From Caballeronia peredens (GTDB lineage: Bacteria; Pseudomonadota; Gammaproteobacteria; Burkholderiales; Burkholderiaceae): a stretch of 64,000 nt of DNA. Under the pieces are notes generated by a model. That model had not been told where the DNA came from. It saw only the letters and a list, made by a program, of their open reading frames with translations, and did not search any database. How positions within the stretch are numbered: the stretch's first letter is position 1; every line of letters starts with the position of its first letter. Positions 51,758 to 61,249 of the stretch are shown piece by piece. Where the stretch lies: contig FCOH02000027.1 of the NCBI GenBank assembly GCA_001544595.2, positions 1 through 64,000 of the forward strand. The letters run 5' to 3'. A program made the translations under genes and the position numbers.

Positions 51758-52813
51758 CTAGCGGGTATTGCGCTTGAGCTCACGCATGAGCCCGGACGAC
51801 GCCGCGTAGCGCATGCACGCGGCGACGTCGATGCTGCGGAAGGCGTTTTCCCTGAGCGTGATCGTCACTTCGTCGGCGGGGCCGAAGGCGAGCTCGCGTT
51901 CGCCATCCAGTGCGACGATGCCCGTGCGCTGCTTCACGCGATGCGGGATGCCGCCGGCAAGACGCGTCCAGCTCGCGATCGGCACGGGTTCCATGAGGCC
52001 GGGCGCGATCGGCGCATGCAGATCGAATTCGCCCTTTCCTGGCGCTGCGAGTTCGATCGCGAGGCCGCCCGCGTCGTGACGCCCGAGCGGTTCGAGCAGA
52101 CCCGCGATCGCCGACATGCCGATCGCCTGCGGATCGCCGTAGGACACGTAGACGGCCGCGAGCGTGTCGATCTTCCAGAGCGCCCGCGCGCCGATGAAAT
52201 GCTCGTGCGAGATGACGGCATCCACGAGCGCGATGTCGTGGCGCACGCCGCCTTTCGAATCGCGGATCTCGACGTCGAGCCGTTTGTTCGACGCGAGCGC
52301 CTCGCTCGCGGGCACGCGTCCCGTCGCATACAGACCGGCCGCGATTCCGGCGATCGTCGGTTCGCGCATTTCCGGATACGCGTTGTTCGTTCCGGTCGAC
52401 AAACCCGCGAGCGGCACTTGGCCGCACTCGCGCACGACCGCGCGATGCGTGCCGTCGCCGCCGAGCACGATGAGCGCATCGACGCCCGCTTCGCGCATCA
52501 TGCGGGCGGCGCGAAAGGTGTCGTCGACGCGCGCGGTGACGGGCATGTCGAGGAATTCGACTTCCGCGAGCGCGGCGTCCGGGCCCTGCTTGCGCGCGAG
52601 ATGACGCGCGAGCATGACTTTCAGGCCTTCGCGGTCGGGCATCATCAACACGCGCGCGACGCCGCACGAAGCCAGCGACGACAGCAAGCGCAGCACGATA
52701 TTCACGCGATCCGCGAGTTGCAGGCTGTTCGCGTTGGCGATGACGCGGCGAATGTCGCGCGCCGAAACAGGATTGGCGATGATGCCGACCAGCGGCTTCG
52801 CGCTGTCACGCAT
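51758..52813 (-). CDS. acoX: AcoX, ATP-NAD kinase-like protein of the aco operon
   Basis: The gene encodes 351 residues from ATG 52813, with GGAGACACC ahead. It has the NAD-kinase-type glycine motif LIVLGGDGTHRAV (about 120-132), and IIANPVSARD near the N-terminus. AcoX accompanies acoABC in many betaproteobacteria; its exact reaction is not firmly established. It is first in the operon, 24 bases ahead of acoA, behind a sigma-54 promoter. Confidence 0.93.
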   Translation of the reverse strand: MRDSAKPLVGIIANPVSARDIRRVIANANSLQLADRVNIVLRLLSSLASCGVARVLMMPDREGLKVMLARHLARKQGPDAALAEVEFLDMPVTARVDDTFRAARMMREAGVDALIVLGGDGTHRAVVRECGQVPLAGLSTGTNNAYPEMREPTIAGIAAGLYATGRVPASEALASNKRLDVEIRDSKGGVRHDIALVDAVISHEHFIGARALWKIDTLAAVYVSYGDPQAIGMSAIAGLLEPLGRHDAGGLAIELAAPGKGEFDLHAPIAPGLMEPVPIASWTRLAGGIPHRVKQRTGIVALDGERELAFGPADEVTITLRENAFRSIDVAACMRYAASSGLMRELKRNTR

Positions 52814-52852
52814 GCCGGTGTCTCCGTTCTGTGTTTTGTGCGGCGGATAAAG

Positions 52853-52867
52853 GCAAGCGCCATGCCA
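52853..52867 (-). promoter_or_regulatory. Sigma-54 promoter of the aco operon
   Basis: On the minus strand, TGGCAT-N5-TTGC gives the -24 (TGG) and -12 (GC) elements, with only one mismatch to TGGCAC-N5-TTGC. It lies about 40 bases ahead of acoX. It needs an enhancer-binding protein, which is encoded upstream as acoR. Confidence 0.82.
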
Positions 52868-52951
52868 ATCGGACAAGGGCTGCGGAGGCGGGAAAAGTCG
52901 AGGGATTACCCGCAGAAAACGGGCGATTCAGAGGGTGTACGGTGCGCCGCC

Positions 52952-53018
52952 GTGACAGGTGTCACAGCGGCAGGTGTATCGGCGGGTGGACAGGCGTATC
53001 GGTTCGACCGGATACGCC
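52952..53018. promoter_or_regulatory. Probable AcoR upstream activating sites
   Basis: GTGACA-GG-TGTCAC (52952-52965) is followed by a direct repeat CAGGNGTATCGG (52971-52982 and 52991-53002). The second copy starts a dyad GGCGTATC-N10-GATACGCC (52993-53018). They are 85-165 bases from the -12/-24 promoter, as enhancer sites should be. Which one AcoR uses is not known. Confidence 0.55.
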
Positions 53019-53026
53019 GGGTGCGC

Positions 53027-55060
53027 TCAGTGCCCGTTCGCGTCGCGCTGGTTCGGCGAGCGGATGCCGTAACGCGCCATGCGCCGATACAGCGTCATGC
53101 GACTCACGCCGATCTGCCGCGCGACCGCGCTCAGGTTCCAGCTCGCCGCGCGCAGATACTGCATCAGCAGCATGCCTTCGGGCGGCAAGCGATGCGAATC
53201 GAATTCCTCGGCGATCTGCGCGGGCGGTTCCACGTCGCGCGGAACCGGAATGGCTGCGCCGCCGAACCCGTCGGGCAGATCGTCCACGTCGATCAAACCG
53301 TTCGAGCACACCGCGCGTGCGTAGCGCAGCACGTTGCAAAGCTCGCGCAGATTGCCCGGCCATTCATGCCGATGCAGGCGCTCGCGCGCCGCCGGCGACA
53401 ACGCGACGGAGCCGCGCGCGATGTCGTTGCCGTCTTCGAGGAACTTGCGGATCAGCCAGTCGAGATCGGTGCGCTCGCGCAAGGGCGGCAGCGTGAAGCG
53501 CGCGCCGTTCAGGCGGTAATAGAGATCTTCGCGAAAACGTCCGTCCTGCATGAGCGCGTCGAGCGAATGATGGGTCGCCGAGATCACGCGCACATCGACA
53601 GAAACCGGCCGCGACGCGCCGATCGCCAGCACTTCGCCTTCCGCGAGCACGCGCAGCAGGCGCGATTGCAGCGCGCACGGCATGTCGCCGATTTCATCGA
53701 GAAAGAGCGTGCCGCCGTCTGCTTCCTGGATCAGTCCGCGCTTCGCCCGCGCGCCCGCGCCGGAAAAGCTGTTCGGCAGATGTCCGAACAATTCGCTTTC
53801 GATGAGCGTCTCCGGAATCGCTGCGCAATTCACCGCGACGAACGGCCCGGCCCGCCGCGCGCTCGCACGATGCAGCGCCTTCGCGAAAAATTCCTTGCCG
53901 CTGCCGGTCTCGCCGTTGACGAGCAGGTTGATCGGCGAATCGACCAGCTTCGCAGCGCGTTCCAGCTGGCGCGCGAGCGCGGCGTCGCCACCGCACAGCG
54001 CGGCGAGCGGCGCGGGAACGTCGACCGTGCGCGCGTCCGTCGCCGTCTTCGCGGCCGGCGTGAAGCACGGCGCGGGCGGCATCACGCTGAGGTACAGAAG
54101 CGCGCCGCTTTTCGCGAGCGGCACGGCGCGCAGTTCGCTCGGCCGCGAATACACGAAACGGCCGAGTTCTTCGAGACGCGCATCGAACAGCGCGTCGAAC
54201 GGCACGCCGATCAGCGACGCCGACGATTCGCGCGTCACTACGCCCGGTGCGATCGGCCGGCCGATTTCCGCGGCGAGCATGGTCTGCGCGCGGCGATTGT
54301 GTCCGACGATGCGCCCGCCCGCATCGAGCGCGATCAGATATTCGGGATCGACATCGACGAATTCCGGCGACGCGTTCAGCTTCAAGATCCAGTCCTGCCG
54401 ATGCGTGCGCAGGAAGTTCGCGTTCTCGATGTGCCCCGCATAGATGCGCACGAGCTGCAGCGCGAGATTCTGGCTGTCGCGCGCTTGCGGCGACATGAGC
54501 GCGGAAATGTCGAGGATCGCGGCGAGCGCGCCGCGCGAATCGTAGAGCGGCGCGGCGGTGCAGGTGAGCGGAATGTGCGTCGCGTCGAAATGATCGACCT
54601 GATGAACCGTCAACGCCTGGCCCGTGGCGAGCGCCGTGCCCACGGCGCACGTGCCCGCGCCGGTTTCGCTCCATTCCGCGCCGAGATAGAGCCCGGCGCG
54701 ACGCAGCGCGAGATCGGTATTCGTGTCGCCGATGTAATCGACCGTCACGCCGGACGCATCGGTGAGCAACACGACGTAGCCCATGCCGGCGACCTGCTCG
54801 TACAGCGTTTCCAGCCCGTGACGCGCAATGCGCGCGAAGTCGTCGATACGCTGCTGATGCTCGCGCAGACGCGTCTGCGGCAAAATGCGCGCCTCCTGCA
54901 TGCGCGACGGATCGAGCCCGTACTGATGCACGCAACGCCGCCACGAACTCTCGATGATGCTCTCGTGCGCTCGCAGCGGCGCGGGCGCGGATACGGCCGA
55001 ATCCGCCCGCGTGGTCGCCGCGACGACTGCCTCGATGTGCTCGCGTTGCCGCATGTCCAT
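53027..55060 (-). CDS. acoR: Sigma-54-dependent activator AcoR
   Basis: The gene encodes 677 residues from ATG 55060, with AAGGAGAG ahead. A GAF-type sensor domain covers about 80-215 (LTDASGVTVDYIGDTN). The AAA+ domain covers about 360-580, with Walker A GETGSGKEF (383-391) and Walker B GGTLFLDEIGD (449-459). A Fis-type helix-turn-helix ends the chain (NLSAVARQIGVSRMTLYRRM). The sigma-54-contact loop, normally GAFTGA, reads NSFSGA (430-435). It should activate acoXABC in response to acetoin or acetaldehyde, as AcoR does in Ralstonia. Confidence 0.95.
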   Translation of the reverse strand: MDMRQREHIEAVVAATTRADSAVSAPAPLRAHESIIESSWRRCVHQYGLDPSRMQEARILPQTRLREHQQRIDDFARIARHGLETLYEQVAGMGYVVLLTDASGVTVDYIGDTNTDLALRRAGLYLGAEWSETGAGTCAVGTALATGQALTVHQVDHFDATHIPLTCTAAPLYDSRGALAAILDISALMSPQARDSQNLALQLVRIYAGHIENANFLRTHRQDWILKLNASPEFVDVDPEYLIALDAGGRIVGHNRRAQTMLAAEIGRPIAPGVVTRESSASLIGVPFDALFDARLEELGRFVYSRPSELRAVPLAKSGALLYLSVMPPAPCFTPAAKTATDARTVDVPAPLAALCGGDAALARQLERAAKLVDSPINLLVNGETGSGKEFFAKALHRASARRAGPFVAVNCAAIPETLIESELFGHLPNSFSGAGARAKRGLIQEADGGTLFLDEIGDMPCALQSRLLRVLAEGEVLAIGASRPVSVDVRVISATHHSLDALMQDGRFREDLYYRLNGARFTLPPLRERTDLDWLIRKFLEDGNDIARGSVALSPAARERLHRHEWPGNLRELCNVLRYARAVCSNGLIDVDDLPDGFGGAAIPVPRDVEPPAQIAEEFDSHRLPPEGMLLMQYLRAASWNLSAVARQIGVSRMTLYRRMARYGIRSPNQRDANGH

Positions 55061-55273
55061 CGTGCTCTCCTTGGTGTCTCCGTGACGCGTCGGGTGCGTG
55101 GCCGCGCATTCGTCGTGTACCGCACGCGCGGAATTCTCCGATTCGCACGAGCGTGTATCAGGCCATATGATGCTCGAATCGGCAGGACGCGTCATGCGGC
55201 GAGAGCGCTGCGCCGCAGCAAAAGCGCGTGTCTGGCGGCCGGATCATCAAGACCACAAAACGGGAGAAGAACG

Positions 55274-55504
55274 ATGGCAAAGATCGCGTACGAAGATTTC
55301 GAGCGACAGGTCGTGCAGCATCACCTCATCAAGGGCAACGTGTACGAGAACGGCGCGGCGCTCGTCGAGCGCGCGAACAGGTGGATCGAGGAGAACCGCG
55401 TCGACGTGCTGAACGTCGAGAGCCTCTCGACGTTCGGCGCCGGCGACGATACCAGCGTCAGTCACTGGTATTCGGGCATTCGCGTCTGGTATCGGATCGC
55501 GTAA
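55274..55504 (+). CDS. Small hypothetical protein
   Basis: The 76-residue product (MAKIAYEDFERQVVQHHLIK) is preceded by GGGAGAAG. It mixes helix and strand, with a conserved-looking NVESLSTFG and ending HWYSGIRVWYRIA. No family is recognised. It is divergent from acoR (214 bases of shared gap) and converges on the SDR gene 16 bases away. A minor role in acetoin use cannot be excluded. Confidence 0.65.
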   Translation: MAKIAYEDFERQVVQHHLIKGNVYENGAALVERANRWIEENRVDVLNVESLSTFGAGDDTSVSHWYSGIRVWYRIA

Positions 55505-55520
55505 GGATTGACCGCGAAGC

Positions 55521-56288
55521 TCAGCCGCGCCCGACGAACGGCATTTTCGTCGCCATCACGGTGTGGAACAGCACGTTCGCTTCGAGCGGCAGATTCGCCA
55601 TGTACAGCACCGACTGGCCGACGATTTTCACGTCCATCATCGGTTCGACGGCGATCTCGCCGTTCGCCTGCGGCACGCCGCGCGACATGCGCTCCGACAA
55701 CTCGGTGAGCGCATTGCCGATATCGATCTGACCGACGGCGATATCGTATTTGCGGCCATCGAGCGACGCGCTTTTCGTGAGCCCCTGCACCGCGTGCTTC
55801 GTCGACGTGTAGGCCGCCGAATTGGGGCGCGGTGCGCTTGCGGAAATCGAGCCGTTGTTGATGATGCGTCCGCCCCTCGGCGATTGCGCTTTCATCGTGC
55901 GGAAAGCCTGCTGCAAGCAATAGAACATGCCGTTCAGATTGACGTTGACGACGTTCTGCCATTGCTCGGGCGTCCAGTCCTCGAACGGCCCCGGCGGATT
56001 CGACACGCCTGCGTTGTTGAACAGCAGATCGACGCGGCCGAAGCGTTCGGTCGCGGCCTTGAAGAGTTTTTCGACCGACTGGGGATCGGAGACGTCGGTC
56101 GGCACGGCGAGCGCGCGATCGGCGGCGTTGGCTTCTGCGATCACCGCGTCGAGCGGCGCGGCGCGCCTTCCGGCCAGAACGACCGACCATCCGTCGCCGA
56201 GCAAGGCCAGCGCCGCCGCCCGGCCGATGCCGCTGCCCGCTCCGGTAACGATGGCGATTCGTTGAGACTGGTTGGCTGCGTCAGACAT
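55521..56288 (-). CDS. Short-chain dehydrogenase/reductase
   Basis: The gene encodes 255 residues from ATG 56288, with GGAGAACG. The cofactor site [15 protein letters not shown] is at about 17-31, and NNAG is at about 90. The catalytic triad is present: Ser in [10 protein letters not shown], Tyr and Lys in AAYTSTKHA (about 160-165). It is a classical NAD(P)-dependent SDR. The substrate is unknown. It stands alone on the minus strand. Confidence 0.92.
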   Translation of the reverse strand: MSDAANQSQRIAIVTGAGSGIGRAAALALLGDGWSVVLAGRRAAPLDAVIAEANAADRALAVPTDVSDPQSVEKLFKAATERFGRVDLLFNNAGVSNPPGPFEDWTPEQWQNVVNVNLNGMFYCLQQAFRTMKAQSPRGGRIINNGSISASAPRPNSAAYTSTKHAVQGLTKSASLDGRKYDIAVGQIDIGNALTELSERMSRGVPQANGEIAVEPMMDVKIVGQSVLYMANLPLEANVLFHTVMATKMPFVGRG

Positions 56289-56386
56289 GTCGGCGTTCTC
56301 CTGTTGTGTCGCGCGCAACAGATGCGCGCTGAAATCGGGAGAACATTATCGGCGAATGCGCCATGCCGCGCCGCTCTTTTACCGCA

Positions 56387-56884
56387 TCACCGATTACGCG
56401 ACGCTTCGGTCGTGACCGGGCCCGCCGTCGCGCGCACGCCGCTGCCGTCGCAAAAGACGGCGGTCATCATCATCGGCACGACCTGCTTCACGACCGCCGT
56501 GCTGCCCGATTCCTTCACTTTCGCCTCGACCGTCTCGGACGCCGCGAGCACCACGACGCCGTATGCGGAATCGTTGATCGGCTGGCCGCTGCCGCGCTTG
56601 AACATGTCGTCGCCCTGCTCGTAGCCCAGCACGGCGTAGACGCGGAAACCATACGCCGTGAGCTCGCTGCCCTTCGTCGGCCGGAACGCGTTGACGGAGT
56701 TGGCCTCGACTCGCATGGGGCGCGCCTCGATGGAATTGTCGGCGACAAGCGGCGCGATGAATCGGTGCGCGCTGGATTTGCAGTCAAGCTGACTTTCGAG
56801 AGATGCCGCGTCGCACAAGCCGGGCAGCAGTCCCCCGACCACGGCAGCGAAGGCGGTAAGCGTTGCGAGAGGAACGGTTTTCAT
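56387..56884 (-). CDS. Periplasmic hypothetical protein
   Basis: The gene encodes 165 residues from ATG 56884. The signal peptide (about 1-25: MKTVPLATLTAFAAVVGG, cleavage near CDAAS) is followed by a body with two Cys (LESQLDCKSSAHRF and VFCDGSG) that could form a disulfide. MRVEANSVNAFRPTKGSELTAYGFRVYAVLGY (parts) suggests a compact beta-rich fold. No family is recognised. It is secreted to the periplasm. Confidence 0.7.
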   Translation of the reverse strand: MKTVPLATLTAFAAVVGGLLPGLCDAASLESQLDCKSSAHRFIAPLVADNSIEARPMRVEANSVNAFRPTKGSELTAYGFRVYAVLGYEQGDDMFKRGSGQPINDSAYGVVVLAASETVEAKVKESGSTAVVKQVVPMMMTAVFCDGSGVRATAGPVTTEASRNR

Positions 56885-57259
56885 GGCAGCGGTAACCAAC
56901 GGTTCGTAAGGCCGACACGGATGCTCGGGCATCCGTATCAATGCAATAAGCGAGCCAGCAAACCGGCCCGAACGTCGCGCGCGCTGCATTGTTCCCGCAA
57001 GGGCTTGGTTTCGTAATTGTTGGTTGACTTCTTCGACCGTCGCGCTTCGCGCAATCCTCGTACTCGTAAGTGATTCCTACAATCGTTTTTGTAGTCGAGG
57101 CAAAGACAGATTCTGCGCTTCGACCACGGACGTCTGTACGAGATCCCTCAATCTTTTCTTTTCGATGCGTCCGCCCGATGACAGCCCGCACTTTGCCGGT
57201 GCGATACACGAAATCCGCGAAATGGTTATATTCGGCGATTCGACCTTCGAGGACCTTAC
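56885..57259. other. Intergenic region without supported gene
   Basis: 375 bases between the divergent periplasmic protein and GST genes. It holds both promoters and a small hairpin (CTACAA-N6-TTGTAG near 57077). Nothing else is visible. Confidence 0.5.
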
Positions 57260-57964
57260 ATGACCGCGCTTGCCGACTTCCCGATTACCCGCAAATGGCC
57301 CGCTCAGCATCCCGAGCGCATTCAGCTCTATTCGCTGCCGACGCCCAACGGCGTCAAAGTCTCGATCATGCTCGAGGAAACCGGCCTGCCCTACGAGCCG
57401 CATCTCGTGCGCTTCGACGCGAACGATCAGTTGTCGCCCGAATTTATGTCGCTGAATCCGAACAACAAGATTCCCGCGATCATCGATCCCGACGGGCCGA
57501 ACGGCGAGCCGCTTCCGCTGTTCGAATCGGGCGCGATTCTGGTTTATCTCGCGGCAAAAAGCGGCCGCTTCATGCCGGACGACATCGCGAAACGCTACGA
57601 GACGCTGCAGTGGCTGATGTTCCAGATGGGCGGCATCGGACCGATGTTCGGGCAAGTCGGTTTCTTTCACAAGTTCGCCGGGCGCGAATACGAAGACAAG
57701 CGGCCGCGTGCGCGCTACGTCGCCGAATCGAAGCGGCTGCTCGCGGTGCTCGATCAGCGGCTCGACGGACGCGACTGGATCATGGGCGACGAATACTCTA
57801 TCGCGGATATATCGGTGTTTCCGTGGGTGCGCAATCTGATCGGCTTTTACGAGGCGCGCGAACTGGTCGATTTCCATGAATTCGCGAACGTCGAGCGCGT
57901 GCTCGCGGCGTTCGTCGCGCGGCCGGCCGTGCAGCGCGGACTCGACATCCCGAAGCGCAACTGA
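57260..57964 (+). CDS. Glutathione S-transferase, Nu class/YfcG-YghU-like
   Basis: The gene encodes 234 residues, with GAGGACC before the ATG. The N-terminal domain has TPNGVKVSIMLEETGLPYEPH and NPNNKIPAIIDPDGPNG, which are the Nu-class GSH site motifs where a Thr/Asn (TPNG) replaces the classic Tyr or Ser. The C-terminal helical domain includes GDEYSIADISVFPWVR (about 175-190). Nu-class enzymes act as GSSG-linked disulfide reductases. It is monocistronic. Confidence 0.93.
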   Translation: MTALADFPITRKWPAQHPERIQLYSLPTPNGVKVSIMLEETGLPYEPHLVRFDANDQLSPEFMSLNPNNKIPAIIDPDGPNGEPLPLFESGAILVYLAAKSGRFMPDDIAKRYETLQWLMFQMGGIGPMFGQVGFFHKFAGREYEDKRPRARYVAESKRLLAVLDQRLDGRDWIMGDEYSIADISVFPWVRNLIGFYEARELVDFHEFANVERVLAAFVARPAVQRGLDIPKRN

Positions 57965-58143
57965 TGCCGCTTGGAGCTGACGCCGTTTCGTCGCCCGCGC
58001 TCGTGCGCGGGTGCGCTTGTCACACAAACGTCGTGATGCGCCGGTAGATTGCGCTCTTCGAAAACGTCTGATGATTGTCCGGCACGCGCCATGCCGCATG
58101 CCGGCCTCGGACTTCCTCGCGCAATTCTCTCCTCTACCGGAAC

Positions 58144-59691
58144 ATGTCAAAGCTCACCGTCAAGGCGCGCCTCGCGATCGTCACGGGCGCGGTCGCTGCC
58201 GTGCTCGTCGCCGTCGGCGGCGTCGGATTATTCGGCGTCCAGCAAGGCAATGCCGCGCTGCGCCACGTCTTCGAAGGCCGCGCACAGGCGCTGCAAACCA
58301 TCTCGACCATCGACGAACTCATCACGCAGAGCCAGTTTTCCATCAGCGACGCCGTGCTCGATCCGTCCGCGCAGAAGACGCAGACCGTCGTTGCCGCGAC
58401 GCAGCAGGGCATCGCGTCCGTCGATGCCCTGCTCGCCCGCTATCTGCGCTATCCGCTCGACGCGACCGAAGCGCCGCTTGCCAAGCGTCTCGCCGCCGAC
58501 TGGACCGCGTTGCGCGACAAAGGCTTTCGCCCGACGACGAAGCTGCTCGCCGCGAACAATCTCTCCGAAGCGCAGTGGATCGTGACGCAGCAGATCGAAC
58601 CGTCCGCCCGCCGCGTCAAGACGGAAAGCACGGAACTGCGTGCCTTTCAGCTCACCGCCGCGCAACGGGAATACGAGGATGCCCAGCGCGTGAGCCGCAT
58701 CGTGCAGTGGACGGTGGGCGCGTGCGTCGTCGCGGGCGTCGCGCTCGTCGGCTGGCTCTGCTTCTCGATGGCGCGCGCGCTGATCCGGCAGCTCGGCGGC
58801 GAGCCGGCAGTGGCGGCGAGCGTCGCGCGACGCGTCTCGCAAGGCGATCTCCTGACGGACGTGCCCGTCGCGCCCGGCGACACGCAAAGCCTGATGCACG
58901 CGATGCGCGTCATGCGCAGCCAGCTCGCCTCGATGGTCGGCGACATCAAACGCTCCACGGACACCATCGGCGTCGCGGCGGCGGACATCACCGAGGGCAA
59001 TCACGCGCTTTCCGCGCGCACCGAAGAACACGCGGCGAGCCTGCAGCAGACATCGGCGAACATGGAGCAGATCGCATCGACGGTGCGCGCCAACGCCGAT
59101 CACGCGAATCGTGCGCGTGAACTGGCCCGCGAAGCATCGACACGCGCGAAGGACGGCGAGCGCGCCGTCGCCGATGCCATCGCGCGCATGACCGATCTGT
59201 CCGCGCGTTCGTCGCAGATCGGGCAGATTACCGGCGTCATCGAATCGATCGCTTTTCAGACCAACCTGCTCGCGTTGAATGCCGCGGTCGAAGCGGCGCG
59301 CGCGGGCTCGCTCGGGCGCGGCTTCGCGGTCGTCGCGGAGGAAGTGCGCGCGCTCGCGCGGCGTTCTGCGGGCGCCGCCAAGGAAATCTCGCAACTGACG
59401 CGCGAAGTGAACGAACAGGTCGAATCGAGCGGCTCGACGGTCAAGCGCGCCGGCACGACGCTCGCCGATCTGCTCGATTCCGTCGACGGCGTGTCGAGCC
59501 TCGTGGAAGCGATCGCGACAGCCTCGCGCGAGCAAAGCGGCGGTATCGACGAAGTGAACGACGCCGTCTCGCAGATGGATCGCCTGATGCAAAAGAACGC
59601 CGCGCTCGTCAACGAGGCCGCGACGGCCGCGCTCTCGCTCGACGCGCAAACGCGCGAGCTCCGGCAGAGCGTGCAGGCGTTCCAGGTTTGA
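58144..59691 (+). CDS. Methyl-accepting chemotaxis protein
   Basis: The gene encodes 515 residues from ATG 58144. A first helix spans about 8-30 ([21 protein letters not shown]), then a periplasmic four-helix-bundle sensor (about 35-185) and a second helix at about 195-215 ([20 protein letters not shown]). A HAMP-like segment (about 216-270) and the long signalling helix bundle follow. Its tip is [21 protein letters not shown] (about 365-385). No C-terminal NWETF-type CheR pentapeptide is present. Ligand unknown. Confidence 0.95.
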   Translation: MSKLTVKARLAIVTGAVAAVLVAVGGVGLFGVQQGNAALRHVFEGRAQALQTISTIDELITQSQFSISDAVLDPSAQKTQTVVAATQQGIASVDALLARYLRYPLDATEAPLAKRLAADWTALRDKGFRPTTKLLAANNLSEAQWIVTQQIEPSARRVKTESTELRAFQLTAAQREYEDAQRVSRIVQWTVGACVVAGVALVGWLCFSMARALIRQLGGEPAVAASVARRVSQGDLLTDVPVAPGDTQSLMHAMRVMRSQLASMVGDIKRSTDTIGVAAADITEGNHALSARTEEHAASLQQTSANMEQIASTVRANADHANRARELAREASTRAKDGERAVADAIARMTDLSARSSQIGQITGVIESIAFQTNLLALNAAVEAARAGSLGRGFAVVAEEVRALARRSAGAAKEISQLTREVNEQVESSGSTVKRAGTTLADLLDSVDGVSSLVEAIATASREQSGGIDEVNDAVSQMDRLMQKNAALVNEAATAALSLDAQTRELRQSVQAFQV

Positions 59692-59721
59692 GCGCGTCGG
59701 ACCGGCTGATCGGCTGATCGG

Positions 59722-60465
59722 CTATTTCTTCTTGAAGGACGCCGCGCTGGCCATCCACTGATCGCGCGGCGTCCTGCGGCGCTCGCGGCGCGTGCCGACC
59801 TTGGCGCGCATCTGATACGTCGCCGGCTGGCCCTGCGCGGTGATCTGATTCCAGCCGCTGCCCGCGCTCACGTTGAACACGCCGATATAGCCGCCCGGCA
59901 ACATCGCCGGAACGGGTTTCTTCAGATGCTTGCAGTAGTCGAACTGCGTGCTGCCCGTCTTGCGCGAGGTTTCGAACCACGACGGAAACACGAAATCCGA
60001 CACTCGCACGCCGTCGATGTCATATCCGAGATCGTCGGACTCGCAGGCGTCGCAGACTTCGTAGGCATAGAGCACGCCTTGCGTGGCATTCGGCTGCACG
60101 AACACCGTCAGGTTGATGTCCGGGTCCGCGAGCATTTCGAGCAATTCGTGGCTCGCGGTGACCGTCCACTTGTTGCCGTACTGCTGATCCGTTTTCGCGA
60201 ACACCTTGCCGAGCGGCAGGCCTTCGTTTGTCACGTCGTGATAACCGAGCGCGCCCGCCTGATCGGAGTTATCGAGAATCGAGAGCCACCAAGTGCCCGG
60301 CGCGGGCTTGCCCTTTTTCTTGACGAACGTGAGATCCGCATCGATGCCCCACGCGGGCGCGAAATGCTGGTGAACCTGCGTCTGCAAGGCCGGCACCGCG
60401 GCCTGCACTTCGGCATCCGTCAGAACGGTGCTCGCATTGATCACGGAAATCCTGATGTTGGCCAT
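59722..60465 (-). CDS. Hypothetical protein with SHELLEM motif
   Basis: This 247-residue protein has no recognised name. It starts MANIRISVINASTVLTDAEV. A centre motif, TASHELLEMLADPDIN (about 118-133), contains His-Glu followed after six residues by Asp, a partial metallopeptidase-like HExxx pattern, but the second His is absent. CDACESDDLG shows paired Cys. The end is basic (RRERRRTPRD). There is no signal peptide. It may be a secreted or phage-tail-like accessory enzyme; I cannot tell. Confidence 0.75.
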   Translation of the reverse strand: MANIRISVINASTVLTDAEVQAAVPALQTQVHQHFAPAWGIDADLTFVKKKGKPAPGTWWLSILDNSDQAGALGYHDVTNEGLPLGKVFAKTDQQYGNKWTVTASHELLEMLADPDINLTVFVQPNATQGVLYAYEVCDACESDDLGYDIDGVRVSDFVFPSWFETSRKTGSTQFDYCKHLKKPVPAMLPGGYIGVFNVSAGSGWNQITAQGQPATYQMRAKVGTRRERRRTPRDQWMASAASFKKK

Positions 60466-60796
60466 GTCTTCCTCCTTCCGATGTTTTTCGGGCGCCGACG
60501 CGCGTCGCGCAGGCGCATTCCGGAGGTTATGTCACGGGTGGCGGCTTCGCGCATCCCTGCATTCGCGGCCATGCGATCGGTGGTTTTTTGGCGCGATGAC
60601 GGAAATCGCGGAACGGGTTCACAATAAGACGCGACGCGCGCGAATTTCACACGTCGGGTGAAATGCGTTACGCATCAATGCGTTGGCCCGGCGATGCTCA
60701 GGATATCCACATGCTTGTCCAGCGAAACTGTGGACAACCGCTGCACGCCTCGCGCCTCCGGACACACCAATTCGATGTTCAAGGGTGGTGACGCCT
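60466..60796. other. Intergenic region with repeat copy B
   Basis: About 330 bases between divergently transcribed genes. It contains the second 36-base DnaA-box-like repeat at 60702-60737. I see no supported gene inside. Confidence 0.5.
60702..60737 (-). repeat. Dispersed 36-base repeat with DnaA-box-like ends, copy B
   Basis: Read on the minus strand, it begins TTGTCCACAGTTTC and ends TGTGGATATC; 32 of 36 bases equal copy A. Same length, both ends preserved, differences in the middle only. Confidence 0.8.
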
Positions 60797-61156
60797 ATGA
60801 ATACTCTCCCCTTCCCCCTTTCGGTTCGCACGGTCCGCGCGCGACGTTTTCCCGTCGTCGCGGCGATCGGCCTGATCTGCGCCGCGGCGCATGCGCAGAC
60901 GCAATGTCCCGGCTATGTCGAGACCGATGCCGGCAGCGCGTTTGACATCGCCTCCATCATCAGGGATACGGGTTCGCCGCAATCAGCGCTCGACAAGGTG
61001 CGCAGCGCGGTGGCGCGCGTCAACGCGGGCGGCGGTTGTTCGATTTTCCGCGACCGGCTCGCGTGCGAGGAAACGCTGGCGCTGGCGAACAAGGCGATCG
61101 TCGCATTGCAGGCGTGTGCGTCGCCCGGCTTGCCGAAGGGCGCCGCGCACGGCTGA
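60797..61156 (+). CDS. Small secreted hypothetical protein
   Basis: The gene encodes 119 residues from ATG 60797, with GGTGG-type weak ribosome site. A signal peptide of about 35 residues (ends AAAHAQ) is followed by a Cys-rich small domain with CPGYVETD, GGGCSIFRDRLAC and QACASPG. The four Cys probably form disulfides in the periplasm. No family is recognised. Confidence 0.65.
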   Translation: MNTLPFPLSVRTVRARRFPVVAAIGLICAAAHAQTQCPGYVETDAGSAFDIASIIRDTGSPQSALDKVRSAVARVNAGGGCSIFRDRLACEETLALANKAIVALQACASPGLPKGAAHG

Positions 61157-61172
61157 TCGATTCGGCGGGCAT

Positions 61173-61209
61173 AAAAAAACGCGTGCCGCCCGTTGAGGCG
61201 GCACGCGTT
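61173..61209 (-). terminator. Rho-independent terminator of rpoD
   Basis: Arms AACGCGTGCCGCC (61178-61190) and GGCGGCACGCGTT (61197-61209) around six bases, then seven T on the minus strand. It lies about 40 bases after the rpoD stop. Confidence 0.93.
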
Positions 61210-61217
61210 GTCGAGTT

Positions 61218-61239
61218 CGCCCGATCTTTCGATCGGGCG
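61218..61239. other. Extra hairpin between rpoD stop and terminator
   Basis: CGCCCGATC and GATCGGGCG around TTTC, directly downstream of the rpoD stop codon. It probably stabilises the mRNA 3' end, as it has no T-tract of its own. Confidence 0.6.
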
Positions 61240-61249
61240 TCTCACACGA

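Noticed and set aside
52993-53018. The dyad GGCGTATC-N10-GATACGCC as acoR terminator
   Set aside because: There is no T-tract on either strand, and the same half-site occurs again next to it, which fits activator sites better.
50813-55504. A 1563-codon open frame on the plus strand across the aco genes
   Set aside because: It lies opposite acoX, acoA and acoR, whose domains are intact. In GC-rich DNA the antisense frame of long genes stays open by chance. Only the last 76 codons (55274 on) look like a real gene.
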